DNA of 64,000 bases from Sporichthya brevicatena (GTDB lineage Bacteria; Actinomycetota; Actinomycetes; Sporichthyales; Sporichthyaceae), in the NCBI RefSeq assembly GCF_039525035.1, contig NZ_BAAAHE010000047.1, forward strand, positions 51,300 to 115,299, in the 5' to 3' direction. The position numbers and the translations under genes were made by a program. Positions 1 through 8,719 of this stretch are shown here, piece after piece. The notes beneath the pieces were generated by a model. That model did no database searches and had not been told where the DNA came from. It saw only the letters and a list, made by a program, of their open reading frames with translations. Numbering within the stretch: the first letter of the stretch is position 1; each line of letters starts with the position of its first letter.

Positions 1-2
1 TG

Positions 3-971
3 GTGCGAACCTCGTCGGCTCTGCTCCTGGTGAGCCACGACCTCGCCCTGGTGGCACGGCACACCGACCACATCGTCGTCCTGAGTGACGGTCAGATCGT
101 GGAGGAGAACCTCTCCCACACGCTGCTGTGCTCGCCGGTCCACAACGTCACGCGGGCGCTCGTCCGCGCCGCGCGCCCACGGCCGCTGTCACCACTGCCC
201 GCACGGCCCGACGCCCCGGCGGTGGCGCGCGTCCACCAGGCGCGACGGAGCTACCGCGTCGGGCCCGCGACGACGACCGCCGTCGACGGCGTCTGTCTGC
301 GGGTCCGGGCGGGCGAGGTGGTGGGCATCGTCGGAGCTTCCGGGTCCGGCAAGTCGACCCTGCTGCGCATCGTCGCCGGGATGGAGCGACCCGACGCGGG
401 AACGGTGCTCCTCGGGGACACCCCCGTCTGGGGCCGATCGCGCGCACCGCAGACGCCCCGGCCCGGCTACGTCATGCCGGTCTTCCAGAACCCGGTCAGC
501 AGTCTCGATGCGCGCTGGTCGATCTGGCGCAGCGTCACGGAACCGCTCGTGCTGCGCGGCGCCCGGCTCTCCCGCACCCAGCGACGGGACCGAGCCCGGG
601 CGGAGCTCGCCGCCGTGGGGCTCGACGGGCTGGACGTCGACCGCCTCCCGGGTTCGCTGTCGGTCGGCCAGTGCCAGCGGGTCGCCGTCGTCCGCGCGCT
701 GATCGCGGAGCCCGCCCTCGTGGTCGCCGACGAACCGACCGCGAGCCTGGACGTCGAGGCCGCCGCGACGGTCGCCGCGTACCTGCGTTCTGCGGCCGAC
801 CGTGGCGTGGGCGTGCTCGTCGTCAGCCATGACGAACCGCGGCTGCGCTCCTACGCCGACCGGGTTCTGCGGATGCGGGAGGGGAAACTCTGCGGGGCGC
901 CGGCGCCGGTCGATCCCACGCTCTCCGGCGCTACCGGCTCCCCCCGCGATCCTCGGACACCTCCACGATGA
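3..971 (+). CDS. Peptide/nickel-type ABC transporter ATPase, 5' partial
   Basis: This is the C-terminal part of a protein that continues upstream of the window; the reading frame is open at the left edge. Residues 1-55 look like the tail of a first nucleotide-binding domain (an SHD switch histidine at 11-13 followed by strands typical of the end of an ABC domain). Residues 75-300 form a second complete domain: Walker A at 111-119 (GASGSGKST), a signature at 219-223 reading LSVGQ rather than LSGGQ, Walker B at 239-244 and a second SHD. Two fused ATPase domains are typical of DppD-DppF or GsiA-type importers of peptides, nickel or glutathione. The substrate cannot be named without the permeases, which must lie to the left. 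Its 3' end overlaps the convergent small gene by 41 bases. Confidence 0.85.
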   Translation: MRTSSALLLVSHDLALVARHTDHIVVLSDGQIVEENLSHTLLCSPVHNVTRALVRAARPRPLSPLPARPDAPAVARVHQARRSYRVGPATTTAVDGVCLRVRAGEVVGIVGASGSGKSTLLRIVAGMERPDAGTVLLGDTPVWGRSRAPQTPRPGYVMPVFQNPVSSLDARWSIWRSVTEPLVLRGARLSRTQRRDRARAELAAVGLDGLDVDRLPGSLSVGQCQRVAVVRALIAEPALVVADEPTASLDVEAAATVAAYLRSAADRGVGVLVVSHDEPRLRSYADRVLRMREGKLCGAPAPVDPTLSGATGSPRDPRTPPR

Positions 972-1188
972 GGGCGAGTTCGCGCACCAGTTCGTCCATG
1001 GTCTGACCGGTCTGCGTGCGGACCAGCCCGAGCGCCAGCTCCGCCAGCATCCAGAAGGCCCGCGCCCGCGCTGCGTCGGAGTCGAACGCCCCGAGCAGCT
1101 GCTCGGCGCCGCCGAGATCGCCGCGCGAACGCGCGGCGATCACCCCGGCGGCGAGTTGAACGTCCTCAGCGAGGGTCGGTGACGGCAC
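931..1188 (-). CDS. Small unknown protein downstream of superoxide dismutase
   Basis: An 85-residue protein starting with GTG one base after the sod stop codon, so probably co-translated with it. It is mostly helical, acidic and alanine/leucine-rich, with one tryptophan and no cysteines, signal peptide or membrane segment. I do not recognise a family. The same frame stays open upstream inside sod, but that extension reads as a frame shadow (Arg/Ser/Pro-rich), so the GTG at the junction is preferred. The gene overlaps the end of the convergent ABC gene by 41 bases. A role linked to superoxide dismutase is suggested by position only. Confidence 0.55.
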   Translation of the reverse strand: MPSPTLAEDVQLAAGVIAARSRGDLGGAEQLLGAFDSDAARARAFWMLAELALGLVRTQTGQTMDELVRELALIVEVSEDRGGSR

Positions 1189-1189
1189 G

Positions 1190-1798
1190 TCAGCCCTTCC
1201 GCGCAGCGGAGAATCGCTCGGCGACGTTGGCCCAGTTGACGATGTCCCAGAGCTTGGTGACGTAGTCGGGGCGAACGTTCTTGTACTGCAGGTAGTACGC
1301 GTGCTCCCACGCGTCGAACACGAGCAGCGGCGTGGAACCGATGCCGACGTTGCCGTGGTGGTCGTAAACCTGCTGCACGACGAGGCGCTGGCCCACGGGC
1401 TCCCAACCGAGTACGCCCCACCCGGATCCCTGGACGCTGACGGTGGCGGTCTGCAGCTGCTTCGCAAACGCGGCGAACGAACCGAACTCGTCGTCGATCG
1501 CCGCCGCCAGCTCACCGTCGGGCTCGCCCCCACCGCCGGGCGTCAGATTGGTCCAGAAGATCTCGTGCAGGATGTGGCCGGACAGATTGAAGGCGAGTGT
1601 CTTCTCCAGTCCGACCAGGGCGGCCGGCGGAATGATCTCCTTCTCGCGCAGCTCGGCAATCGCATCGATCGTGTCGTTCGCGCCCTTGACGTAGGTCGCG
1701 TGGTGCTTGGAATGGTGCAGCTCCAGGATCTCGCCCGTGATCGCCGGCTCCAGGGCGCCGTAGTCGTAAGCGAGGTCGGGAAGGGTGTACGCAGCCAT
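1190..1798 (-). CDS. sodA: Superoxide dismutase, Fe/Mn family
   Basis: A 202-residue cytoplasmic enzyme that dismutates superoxide to oxygen and hydrogen peroxide. Likely metal ligands are His28 (ELHHSKHH), His78 (GHILHEIFW), Asp162 and His166 ([11 protein letters not shown]). Length and the NVVNW-like C terminus (DIVNWANV) match iron/manganese dismutases of actinobacteria. Iron versus manganese cannot be decided safely; the YDHHGN loop holds the histidine pair seen in the actinobacterial group. The ATG start has a strong ribosome site (AAGGAGGG) seven bases upstream. A small gene follows with a one-base gap. Confidence 0.96.
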   Translation of the reverse strand: MAAYTLPDLAYDYGALEPAITGEILELHHSKHHATYVKGANDTIDAIAELREKEIIPPAALVGLEKTLAFNLSGHILHEIFWTNLTPGGGGEPDGELAAAIDDEFGSFAAFAKQLQTATVSVQGSGWGVLGWEPVGQRLVVQQVYDHHGNVGIGSTPLLVFDAWEHAYYLQYKNVRPDYVTKLWDIVNWANVAERFSAARKG

Positions 1799-1852
1799 GA
1801 GCCCTCCTTATTGCGAATAGCTTGCAACAAGGACCCTAGTGCAGGACTTCGG

Positions 1853-3868
1853 TCAGCCCCGGCCGCCCCGGTTGAGGCGTTCGAGCATCTCGTTGTAGGC
1901 CTCGAGCTCGGCCCCGCCGTCGCGCGCGGCCTGCCGGTCGTAGCGGCGGGCGGCGTTCTGGTCGTCGCGCAGCCAGGACCGCGCCATCGACAACATCAGG
2001 AACGCGATCGGGATGTCGCCGAGCGCCCAGGCGATCCCGCCGCCGTTCTGCTGGTCGTCGAGCAACCCGGCGCCCCACTCCCGCGGGAACTGGCTGAACC
2101 ACGAGGCGGCGAGCACCTCAGACCCGCTCATCATCGCGAGGCCGAAGAAGGCGTGGAACGCGAACGTCACCAGCAGCAGGAGGAGCCGGAAGATGTGCGG
2201 CGGACGCGCCGGGCCGGGGTCGGTGCCGCAGATCAGCCAGCAGAACACGTAGCCGACGATCAGGAAGTGCACCGTCATCAGCATGTGGCCGAGGTGCGTG
2301 CGCATCGCCAGCTCGAACAGCGGCGAGTAGTAGAAGACGACGAGGCTGCCGGCGAAGTTCACGGCCGCCACCAGCGGTGACGCGAGCACCCCGAGTACCC
2401 GGTTGTGGGTGAGCGCGAGCACCCACTCGCGTGGCCCGCGGCTGCCGTCCGACCGTGGGGTGAGCGTCCGCAGCGCCAACGTCACCGGCGCCGCGTGGAC
2501 GAGCAGCAGCGGGACGACCATGCCGATCGTCATGTGCTGCAGCATGTGGAGGCTGAACAGGAACCGGCCGTAGACGCCGGGCGGCCCGCTCGTCGCGTAG
2601 ACCAACAGCCCCCAGCCGGCGACCCAGACGACCGCGCGCCAGATCGGCCACGCGTCACCGCGGCGCCGGAGCCGGACGATCGCGCGGACGTACCACCCGC
2701 TCGCGACGACGGCGAGCACCGCCCAGAGCACGTCGAGCCGCCACGTCGTCAGCCACGCCGACCCCTCGGGCGGACCCGGCAGCGCGAAGCCGAGGACCGC
2801 CTCCGCGACCGTCGGCGCCACGCCCTCGGTCGCCGAGGGCTGCGTCGGCGAGGTGCGCGACAGCGCGACCGCGACGCCGAACGTCGTCGCCATCAGCGTC
2901 AGTTCCGTGAGCGCGAGGCGGACGAAGACGCCCGGCAGCTGCCCCGACTCCGCCCGAGAGATCAGGACGCCGCGCAGCGTGCGCCCCAGCAGCCCGATGA
3001 TGACGACGAGACCGACCTTCAGGACGATCAGCGAGGCGTAGGTCGCGCCGATGTCCCCGTCGAGGCGCACGAGCAGCGCCCCGAGGCCGGAGAGCACGAT
3101 CAGCGCGTAGCACCAGGTCGCCAGCACCGAGTAGCGCGCGAGGATCGCCGCGAGGTTGGTCCCGAGCGCGCGCCGCACCACGACGAGCGCGGCGAGGCCA
3201 CCGACCCAGATTCCCCCGCCGAGGAGGTGGAGGAACTGCAGATCCACGGCCGGGCCGTGCAGTTCGGCGCCGGCCGAGTGGCCGAGCAGAGCGGTCGGGA
3301 CGGTGGCCGCGATCGCGAGCACCGCCAGCACTCCCGCGGCCCACGTTCGCTGCGCCGCCAAGGCGCCGATCGCGACCAGCGCGGCGATGACGATGCCGCC
3401 GGCGTGGGCGCGGCCGAGGTCGAAGGACTGGACGAACTCGATCGTCGCGCCACCCGCCCCGGGGTCCCAGGGCGAGAGGCCGGACAGGTCGGCGTAGGTG
3501 AGCACGAGGACGACGAGGCCGACCACCGCCCAGGCCGCGGCGGCGAGACCGCCGAGCAACACTGCGCGAGCGCGCGCCCCTTCGAGCCGGTCGGGGTCAC
3601 CACCCGGCCGCGGGGGCAGCACGACGGCGGCGAGCGCCAGTGCGCCGATCGTCAGCGCGGCGGCGACGTCGCGGAACGCGAGTGCGATCGGCAATCCCCA
3701 CCGCACGGTCGCGCCGGGGTCTGAGAGATCGCCGGCCGGCGTCTCGATGCCGCCGGTACTGCCGAGCGCGATCACCGCGACCGCGGGCGCACAGAGCACC
3801 AGGGCCGCGCCGTAGGCAGCGCGCCGACGCGACGGTGCCGGACGAGTCGTGGTGGCCGAAGACGTCAT
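1853..3868 (-). CDS. CopD-CtaG fusion, copper import and cytochrome oxidase assembly membrane protein
   Basis: A 671-residue polytopic membrane protein with two known halves. Residues about 1-330 are CopD-like, with a histidine in the HLLGGGIWVGGL segment of the family. Residues about 370-650 are CtaG (caa3_CtaG)-like, with conserved histidines in HMLQHMTIG and THLGHMLMTVHF helices. Such fusions occur in actinobacteria and are thought to move copper across the membrane for cytochrome c oxidase. The start is the ATG that overlaps the copC stop (ATGA); an apparent 75-residue extension upstream is the copC gene read out of frame. The C-terminal tail (RYDRQAARDGG onward) is soluble. Confidence 0.9.
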   Translation of the reverse strand: MTSSATTTRPAPSRRRAAYGAALVLCAPAVAVIALGSTGGIETPAGDLSDPGATVRWGLPIALAFRDVAAALTIGALALAAVVLPPRPGGDPDRLEGARARAVLLGGLAAAAWAVVGLVVLVLTYADLSGLSPWDPGAGGATIEFVQSFDLGRAHAGGIVIAALVAIGALAAQRTWAAGVLAVLAIAATVPTALLGHSAGAELHGPAVDLQFLHLLGGGIWVGGLAALVVVRRALGTNLAAILARYSVLATWCYALIVLSGLGALLVRLDGDIGATYASLIVLKVGLVVIIGLLGRTLRGVLISRAESGQLPGVFVRLALTELTLMATTFGVAVALSRTSPTQPSATEGVAPTVAEAVLGFALPGPPEGSAWLTTWRLDVLWAVLAVVASGWYVRAIVRLRRRGDAWPIWRAVVWVAGWGLLVYATSGPPGVYGRFLFSLHMLQHMTIGMVVPLLLVHAAPVTLALRTLTPRSDGSRGPREWVLALTHNRVLGVLASPLVAAVNFAGSLVVFYYSPLFELAMRTHLGHMLMTVHFLIVGYVFCWLICGTDPGPARPPHIFRLLLLLVTFAFHAFFGLAMMSGSEVLAASWFSQFPREWGAGLLDDQQNGGGIAWALGDIPIAFLMLSMARSWLRDDQNAARRYDRQAARDGGAELEAYNEMLERLNRGGRG

Positions 3869-4422
3869 GCCGCGAGCACCCGTCGCCGGATCACGGCGAC
3901 CGCGACGCCGAGCACGAGCAGGATGCCGCCGGTCACCGCGGCCGCCTTCGCAACGCCCGAGTTGCCGCCGGATCCCGCGCACGCCGCGGAGACCTCGCCC
4001 GTCGCGGCCGGCGCGGCCGGGTCGGTCGCGAAGCGGAGCGTGCCGTTGATCGGGTGCCCGTCGGACGCGACGACGCGGTACGCGACCTCCCACTCCCGCG
4101 GCGTCGTGTCGGCGGGGACGGCCGAGGTGTCGACCCGCACGACGGGACCCGCCACGACCGGCCGGGTCCCGGGCACGGCCGTCCCGTCCACCCGCACCGT
4201 CATCTCGACGAACTCCGACCTCACCGGCTCAGAGAACGTCAGCCGGACGTCCTTCGGCGCGGCGGCGAGGGTCGCGTCGTACCCGGGCGAGCAGCCGACG
4301 AGGCCGGTGTGCGCCGCGGCCCCGGTCGCGAGGGTGAACTGACCCAACGTCAGGAGCAACAGGGTCACGAGCAGCCGGGCCCGCACGGCGGCCCCGACTC
4401 TTGTGAACCCGTTCACAATCAT
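3865..4422 (-). CDS. copC: CopC-family periplasmic copper-binding protein
   Basis: A 185-residue exported protein. Residues 1-37 form a signal peptide ending in GAAA, so the mature protein would start with histidine (HTGLVG), the N-terminal copper ligand of CopC proteins. The CopC beta-sandwich follows (FSEPV near 65; ASDGHPINGTLRF near 125, the conserved second histidine). A C-terminal membrane helix with an RRR stop-transfer anchors the domain outside the cell, as is common in Gram-positives. It shares a four-base overlap with the CopD-CtaG gene, so the two are one translational unit: surface copper capture and transfer into the membrane partner. Confidence 0.92.
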   Translation of the reverse strand: MIVNGFTRVGAAVRARLLVTLLLLTLGQFTLATGAAAHTGLVGCSPGYDATLAAAPKDVRLTFSEPVRSEFVEMTVRVDGTAVPGTRPVVAGPVVRVDTSAVPADTTPREWEVAYRVVASDGHPINGTLRFATDPAAPAATGEVSAACAGSGGNSGVAKAAAVTGGILLVLGVAVAVIRRRVLAA

Positions 4423-4470
4423 GCCTCTATTGTCGCTCGGGCCGGGCCGGGGCCGACGTCCGGGGTGGAG

Positions 4471-4486
4471 CCGTGCGATCGCACGG
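4471..4486. terminator. 16-bp perfect palindrome after the XRE gene
   Basis: CCGTGCGATCGCACGG is a perfect palindrome beginning four bases after the stop codon of the XRE membrane regulator and lying about 50 bases before the copC start. It could terminate the former or be an operator for the copper pair. There is no U tract. Confidence 0.45.
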
Positions 4487-4489
4487 AAC

Positions 4490-5557
4490 TCAGCGTGCCC
4501 AGGTGTCGAGGAATCCGTAAGGCTTGGAGGTCGTCCCGCTGGTCCGGAACGGCCGGCCGTCGGAGTCGATGCGCAGGATCCCGGACCGTCCGCCCGACGC
4601 CCACGGCAGCTCCAGGTGCCAGTCGCAGTCGCACCCGGTGGTCGTCGCGACGACCCGCAGCACGACCGGGTCCGTCCGCGACACGCGCAGCGGGAACGTC
4701 ACAGCGGGCAGGCGCTCCTCCCCGTTCCCGCCGGAGCGGGGGCGCGCCACCGGGCGGGGCTGGTCGAGGTCGACGGCGAAGGACGCCGGCGTCAGCGCCC
4801 CGCCGCAGCCGAGCGACATCGCGTAGACGTTCCACCGCAGCGGATCCCGCCGCTCGTCCACCCGCACCGTGAGCCCCTGCAGGACGACCGGCACGTCCCC
4901 CGGCCCGGCCAAGGTCACCTCGACGATCGTCCGGCCGGCGTCGACCGCCCCCAACGGCTGCGCCCAGGCGGCGGCATCCGCCTCGACCGGCGGCTCCGGC
5001 ACCTGGGCGGGCGGCCGATCGATCAGGTAGCTGTGGTCGCACCCCGCCTCCCAGACGTCGCTGCGGACGGTCGCCGACAAGACGCCCTCCGCCGACGACG
5101 AGACCGGGGAGCTCTCGACCGATCCGGGATCGTCGTCCCCCCCGAGCGCCACCGCGAGAGCCACCCCCGCGCCGGCGACGAGGACCGCCGCCGCCAGCGC
5201 CACCGCGATCAGCCGGCGGGGCGACCGACCCGCCGGGGGCTCCGGCGCCGCCGGCGGCGCGGCCGGGGGTTCGACCGGCGCCTCCGGTTCGGGCGCCGGC
5301 TCGGCCCCCCGGGTCCGGGCGGCGTCGGCGATCAGCCAGGCGCGATGGAGGGCGAGCATCTCCTCGCGGGAGGCCCCGCAGACCCGGCCGAAGCGGTCGA
5401 TCACCGCGAACTCGGCGGGGACGGCCTCGCCGGAGCAGTACCGGTGCAGGGTCGAGGTCCCGACGTGGACTCGCTGCGCGAGCGCGCCGAAACTCAGCCC
5501 CGATCGGTCCTTGAGCTCCCGCAGCCGGCCCGCAAGGTCCTGCGCCGCCTCGGTCAC
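4490..5557 (-). CDS. Membrane-anchored XRE-type helix-turn-helix protein
   Basis: A 355-residue protein with an N-terminal XRE helix-turn-helix (residues about 5-65), a Pro/Glu/Ala-rich linker (83-112), one membrane helix (about 114-137) and an extracytoplasmic domain with cysteines at SLGCGG and TTGCDCDW. This architecture is widespread in actinomycetes. It suggests a DNA-binding domain tethered to the membrane with an outside sensor part, but no ligand is known. The start is GTG with AGGAAGGG upstream; the longer frame from 5602 lacks a ribosome site. It lies upstream of the copper pair on the same strand, and could regulate either it or the divergent lipoprotein. Confidence 0.78.
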   Translation of the reverse strand: MTEAAQDLAGRLRELKDRSGLSFGALAQRVHVGTSTLHRYCSGEAVPAEFAVIDRFGRVCGASREEMLALHRAWLIADAARTRGAEPAPEPEAPVEPPAAPPAAPEPPAGRSPRRLIAVALAAAVLVAGAGVALAVALGGDDDPGSVESSPVSSSAEGVLSATVRSDVWEAGCDHSYLIDRPPAQVPEPPVEADAAAWAQPLGAVDAGRTIVEVTLAGPGDVPVVLQGLTVRVDERRDPLRWNVYAMSLGCGGALTPASFAVDLDQPRPVARPRSGGNGEERLPAVTFPLRVSRTDPVVLRVVATTTGCDCDWHLELPWASGGRSGILRIDSDGRPFRTSGTTSKPYGFLDTWAR

Positions 5558-5728
5558 AGCTGCCCTTCCTCGTCCCGCTCCGGCGTCCCACCCCGGGCAC
5601 ATCCCTGCAGGTCAGCGGCCTGGAAGTGTCCCAGCGTCCCGTCCCGGACAGGATCCGTTGCGGGACGTCCGCGGCCTGCCGACGCTGATCTCACCGCACC
5701 ATTCGACACCACCTCTGGGGGGAATCCC

Positions 5729-6445
5729 GTGAACCAGCTCCGCCGCCGCGTCCTGCCGCTCGTGATCAGCGCCGCCGCTCTGACCCTGCTCGTCGGGTGC
5801 GGGGACGACGCCGTCGACCAGGCCGCCGACCTCCCGGCCGCCTCGGCCACCGCGACCGTCGACCCGACCCCGACCGCCGAGACCACCCCGACCGCCGAGA
5901 CCACCCCGACCGCCGAGACCACCCCGACCGCGAGCGTCCCCGGCTTTCTCACCGGCACCGACCTGCCGAAGCACCCGACCTCGGCCTGGTTCGCCGGCAA
6001 GGTCACCGCCGGCATGCCGGAGTTCGGCCCGTTCTGCGTCGAGGACGCCCTCAAGACGCAGAAGAAGGTCTGGCACCGCCAGTTCGGCACCGAGTTCGAC
6101 ACGAACGCAACCCAGGTCGTGGTCCGCCTGGACTCCGAGGACGACGCGATCGCCTTTCTGGACGTCCTCGCCCACGGCGCCGCGCTGTGCGCCGAGGACT
6201 GGCTGGGCGGCTTCCCCGACGGCAAGTCCGACTCGAAGGACTACGGCGCCCCCAGCGCGAACACCCACGTCTACGGGGTCTGGACCTCGGTGCCGGAGTC
6301 CGAGGACGGCGCCCACCTGTACGGCATCGGCCGCGACGGCAACCTCGTGACCGTCGTGTCCTGGGGCCAGATGGGCAACCTCGACGACGCCCCGGTCGCC
6401 GCGTTCAAGCAGACGATCCTGACCGCGATCGCCAAGCTCGCCTGA
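5729..6445 (+). CDS. Lipoprotein with Thr/Pro/Glu repeat linker
   Basis: A 238-residue secreted lipoprotein. The signal peptide ends in a lipobox (LLVGC, cysteine about residue 30). A linker follows with three identical 18-bp units encoding TAETTP (DNA 5873-5926), then a globular domain of about 165 residues with cysteines at FGPFCVED and AALCAEDW that may pair. The domain vaguely resembles the PknH-type extracellular sensor domain, but I would not assign it. The start is GTG, five bases after a GGGGGGAA ribosome site. It is divergent from the XRE membrane regulator and ends one base before a perfect palindrome. Confidence 0.8.
   Translation: MNQLRRRVLPLVISAAALTLLVGCGDDAVDQAADLPAASATATVDPTPTAETTPTAETTPTAETTPTASVPGFLTGTDLPKHPTSAWFAGKVTAGMPEFGPFCVEDALKTQKKVWHRQFGTEFDTNATQVVVRLDSEDDAIAFLDVLAHGAALCAEDWLGGFPDGKSDSKDYGAPSANTHVYGVWTSVPESEDGAHLYGIGRDGNLVTVVSWGQMGNLDDAPVAAFKQTILTAIAKLA
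5873..5926 (+). repeat. Three perfect 18-bp coding repeats
   Basis: Unit ACCGCCGAGACCACCCCG, three exact tandem copies inside the lipoprotein linker, each encoding TAETTP. The exactness at DNA level points to recent slippage expansion, so linker length may vary between strains. Confidence 0.9.
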
Positions 6446-6480
6446 CCGTTCAACAAGGGGTGACACCCCTTGTTGAACGG
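6446..6480. terminator. 35-bp perfect TGACA-centred palindrome between convergent genes
   Basis: Two 17-base arms surround a single central A, with core AAGGGGTGACACCCCTT. It begins directly after the lipoprotein stop and ends six bases before the tetR stop on the other strand, so one hairpin could terminate both. It has the same GGGGTGACACCCC core as the elements at 20938 and 48066. Confidence 0.8.
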
Positions 6481-6486
6481 GAACCG

Positions 6487-7146
6487 TCAGCCGCCCGAGC
6501 CCAGGTCTCGGGCGGCTCGCGGCGTCCGGCGGGGGTGGGCCTGCAGGGCCCGGGTCACCGTCCGCGGCTCGGCGCCGAAGCCGAGGAACAGGGTGCGCCA
6601 GCTCGAGGCGACCATCTCGAGAGCCAGGTCCGGCGCCAGCAGCCCCGAGAGCTGGAGCGAGACCACCCCGTGCAGGGCCGCCCAGAGCTGCACCGCCAGG
6701 TCGAACGGGTCACCCGCGGCGAGTTGGCCGCCCTCGACGCACCGGGCCACGAGCTGGACGAGGCGGTCGAAGGTGTCCAGGCCGATCGTGTCGTCGGCCG
6801 GCTCGTGGTGGTCGAGGAACATGACCCGGTACAGGTGCGGGTTCTCGACCGCGTTGTCGTAGTACTCCCACCCCGCGCGGACGAGGTCGGCGAGGGGATT
6901 GCGGGTCGGGGTCACCGACTCCAGGTGCTCCCGCAGCCGGGCGAAGCCCTCCCGGCGAACCTCCTGCCGCAGGTTCTGCATCCCGCCGAAGTGCGTGTAG
7001 ACGGCCATCGTCGACGTCCCCACCTCGTCGACGAGTCGCCGCAGCGTCAGACTGCCCGAGCCCCCGGTCGCGATCTGCCGCGCCGCCGCCTCCAGCAGCG
7101 CGGTCCGCACCGACGGGTCGGCGGCCTTCGGGCTCATGCTTGGCAT
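6487..7146 (-). CDS. TetR-family transcriptional repressor
   Basis: A 219-residue TetR protein. The helix-turn-helix is at about residues 12-58 (LTLRRLVDEVGTSTMAVYTHFGG). The C-terminal ligand domain resembles the WHG-type TetR C domain (YDNAVENPHLYRVMF; LWAALHGVVSLQLSG). It is divergent from the carotenoid oxygenase gene, with an extended inverted repeat beginning four bases upstream of its start, so it probably represses both genes and is released by a small hydrophobic molecule such as an apocarotenoid (inference). Two ATG starts three codons apart are possible; the second (7137) has a slightly better ribosome site. Confidence 0.9.
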   Translation of the reverse strand: MPSMSPKAADPSVRTALLEAAARQIATGGSGSLTLRRLVDEVGTSTMAVYTHFGGMQNLRQEVRREGFARLREHLESVTPTRNPLADLVRAGWEYYDNAVENPHLYRVMFLDHHEPADDTIGLDTFDRLVQLVARCVEGGQLAAGDPFDLAVQLWAALHGVVSLQLSGLLAPDLALEMVASSWRTLFLGFGAEPRTVTRALQAHPRRTPRAARDLGSGG

Positions 7147-7150
7147 CTTC

Positions 7151-7191
7151 GCATAACAATGCTATGAATTGCCCACATAGCACTGTTATGC
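7151..7191. promoter_or_regulatory. TetR operator between tetR and the carotenoid oxygenase
   Basis: Arms GCATAACAATGCTATG (7151-7166) and CATAGCACTGTTATGC (7176-7191) are reverse complements at 15 of 16 positions, separated by nine bases. Each arm is itself nearly palindromic (CATA-AC-A-TG-TATG), so the site could bind one or two TetR dimers. It is AT-rich against a very GC-rich background and lies between divergent genes. Confidence 0.85.
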
Positions 7192-7214
7192 GACGGCGAG
7201 CCCCGGAGGCGACC

Positions 7215-8672
7215 GTGACCGCAACAGCCGAGAACCCTTACCTCACCGACAACTTCGGCCCGGTCGCGACGGAGACGACCGCCGTCGACCTCCCGGTCAC
7301 CGGCACGCTGCCCGCCCATCTCGACGGGCGGTACCTGCGCAACGGGCCGAACCCCGTCACCCCCGTCGACCCGACGCAGCACCACTGGTTCCTCGGGACC
7401 GGCATGGTGCACGGCGTCCGGATCCGCGACGGGAAGGCCGAGTGGTACCGCAACCGCTTCGTGCGCTCGGCCGACGTCGCGGCGGCCCTCGGCGAGCAGC
7501 CGCGCCCCGGCGCCAAGCCGCACGTCGGCTGGGACTTCCCCGCCAACACCAACGTCGTCGTGCAGGGCGGGCGGACGTTCGCGATCGTCGAGGCGGGCGG
7601 CCGGCCCTACGAACTCACCGACGACCTCGAGACCGTCGGCGCCTGCGACTTCGACGGCACCCTGCCCGGCGGGTACACCGCCCACCCGAAGCGCGACCCG
7701 GCCACCGGCGAGCTGCACGCCGTCTCGTACTACTGGGGCTGGGGCAACCAGGTGCAGTACACGGTGCTCGGCACCGACGCCCGGGTGAAGCGCGTGGAGA
7801 ACATCGCCGTCACGGGCAGCCCGATGATGCACGACTTCTCCCTGACCGAGAACCACGTCGTCCTCTACGACCTGCCGTGCGTGTTCGACCTCGACCCGAT
7901 CCGCGAGCTGTGGCCCCGTCCGATCGGCGACGTCGCCCGCTGGAACGCGTCGCTGTTCGTCGGCAAGCGCCGCACCCCCGACCCCGTCGCCGCGTTCTTC
8001 ACCCGCAAGGTGCTCGGTGCCAAGGCCCCGAAGTTCCCGTACCGCTGGGACCCGAACTATCCGGCGCGCGTCGGCGTGATGCCGCGGACCGGGACGGCGA
8101 AGGACGTCCGCTGGTTCGAGATCGAGCCCTGCTACGTCTTCCACCCGCTGAACGCCTACGACGACGGGGACAAGCTCGTCCTCGACGTCGTCCGGCACCC
8201 GCGGATGTTCGACGCGAAGCCCCTCGGCCCGGACGAGGGCCCCTCGACCCTCGACCGCTGGACCGTGGACCTGACCGCGGGCAAGGTCCTCGCCGAGCGC
8301 CGCAGCGACCTGAGCCAGGAGTTCCCCCGGGTGGACGAACGCGTGGTCGGCCGCCGGCACCGGTACGGCTACGCCGTCGGGTTCCGGAGCACCCGTGCCG
8401 ACGCCCTGATCCGCCACGACCTGGTCACCGGGGACGCCACCAGGCGCACCTTCTCCCCCGGCACGAACCTCAGCGAGTTCCTCTTCGTCCCGGACGCCGA
8501 CGACAGCCCCGAGGACCGCGGCACGCTGATGGGCTTCGCCTACGACCCGGGCCGCGACGCCAGCGACCTGCTGCTCCTGGACTCCCAGACCCTGGAGACC
8601 GTCGCCGCCGTCCACCTGCCGGCCCGCGTCCCCGCCGGGTTCCACGGCAACTGGGCCCCCACCGTCGGCTGA
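7215..8672 (+). CDS. Carotenoid cleavage oxygenase
   Basis: A 485-residue non-haem iron dioxygenase of the carotenoid oxygenase family, which cleaves double bases of carotenoids or stilbene-like compounds. All four iron-binding histidines of the family are visible: His157 (YTAHPK), His206 (MMHDFS), His310 (YVFHPLNAYDDG) and His477 (GFHGNW). Length is normal for the family. The start is GTG with GGAGG five bases upstream; an ATG at 7188 would lie in the operator. It is regulated by the divergent TetR protein. It is followed by a hairpin terminator. The exact substrate (apocarotenoid or lignostilbene) cannot be told from sequence. Confidence 0.93.
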   Translation: MTATAENPYLTDNFGPVATETTAVDLPVTGTLPAHLDGRYLRNGPNPVTPVDPTQHHWFLGTGMVHGVRIRDGKAEWYRNRFVRSADVAAALGEQPRPGAKPHVGWDFPANTNVVVQGGRTFAIVEAGGRPYELTDDLETVGACDFDGTLPGGYTAHPKRDPATGELHAVSYYWGWGNQVQYTVLGTDARVKRVENIAVTGSPMMHDFSLTENHVVLYDLPCVFDLDPIRELWPRPIGDVARWNASLFVGKRRTPDPVAAFFTRKVLGAKAPKFPYRWDPNYPARVGVMPRTGTAKDVRWFEIEPCYVFHPLNAYDDGDKLVLDVVRHPRMFDAKPLGPDEGPSTLDRWTVDLTAGKVLAERRSDLSQEFPRVDERVVGRRHRYGYAVGFRSTRADALIRHDLVTGDATRRTFSPGTNLSEFLFVPDADDSPEDRGTLMGFAYDPGRDASDLLLLDSQTLETVAAVHLPARVPAGFHGNWAPTVG

Positions 8673-8686
8673 GGGGCGGACGCAGA

Positions 8687-8710
8687 AAAGGCGCCCCGAA
8701 GGACGCCTTT
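8687..8710. terminator. Hairpin terminator after the carotenoid oxygenase
   Basis: AAAGGCG and CGCCTTT arms with a short GAA-containing loop and a run of T at the end. It starts 14 bases after the oxygenase stop and 10 bases before the 3' end of the tRNA gene on the other strand, so it may serve both directions. Confidence 0.8.
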
Positions 8711-8719
8711 CGTGACGAG

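Noticed and set aside
1189..1533. Longer form of the small gene after sod
   Set aside because: This part is a frame shadow of sod.
3869..4093. 75-residue N-terminal extension of the CopD-CtaG protein
   Set aside because: Arg-rich out-of-frame reading of copC; the overlapping ATGA start is normal for coupled genes.
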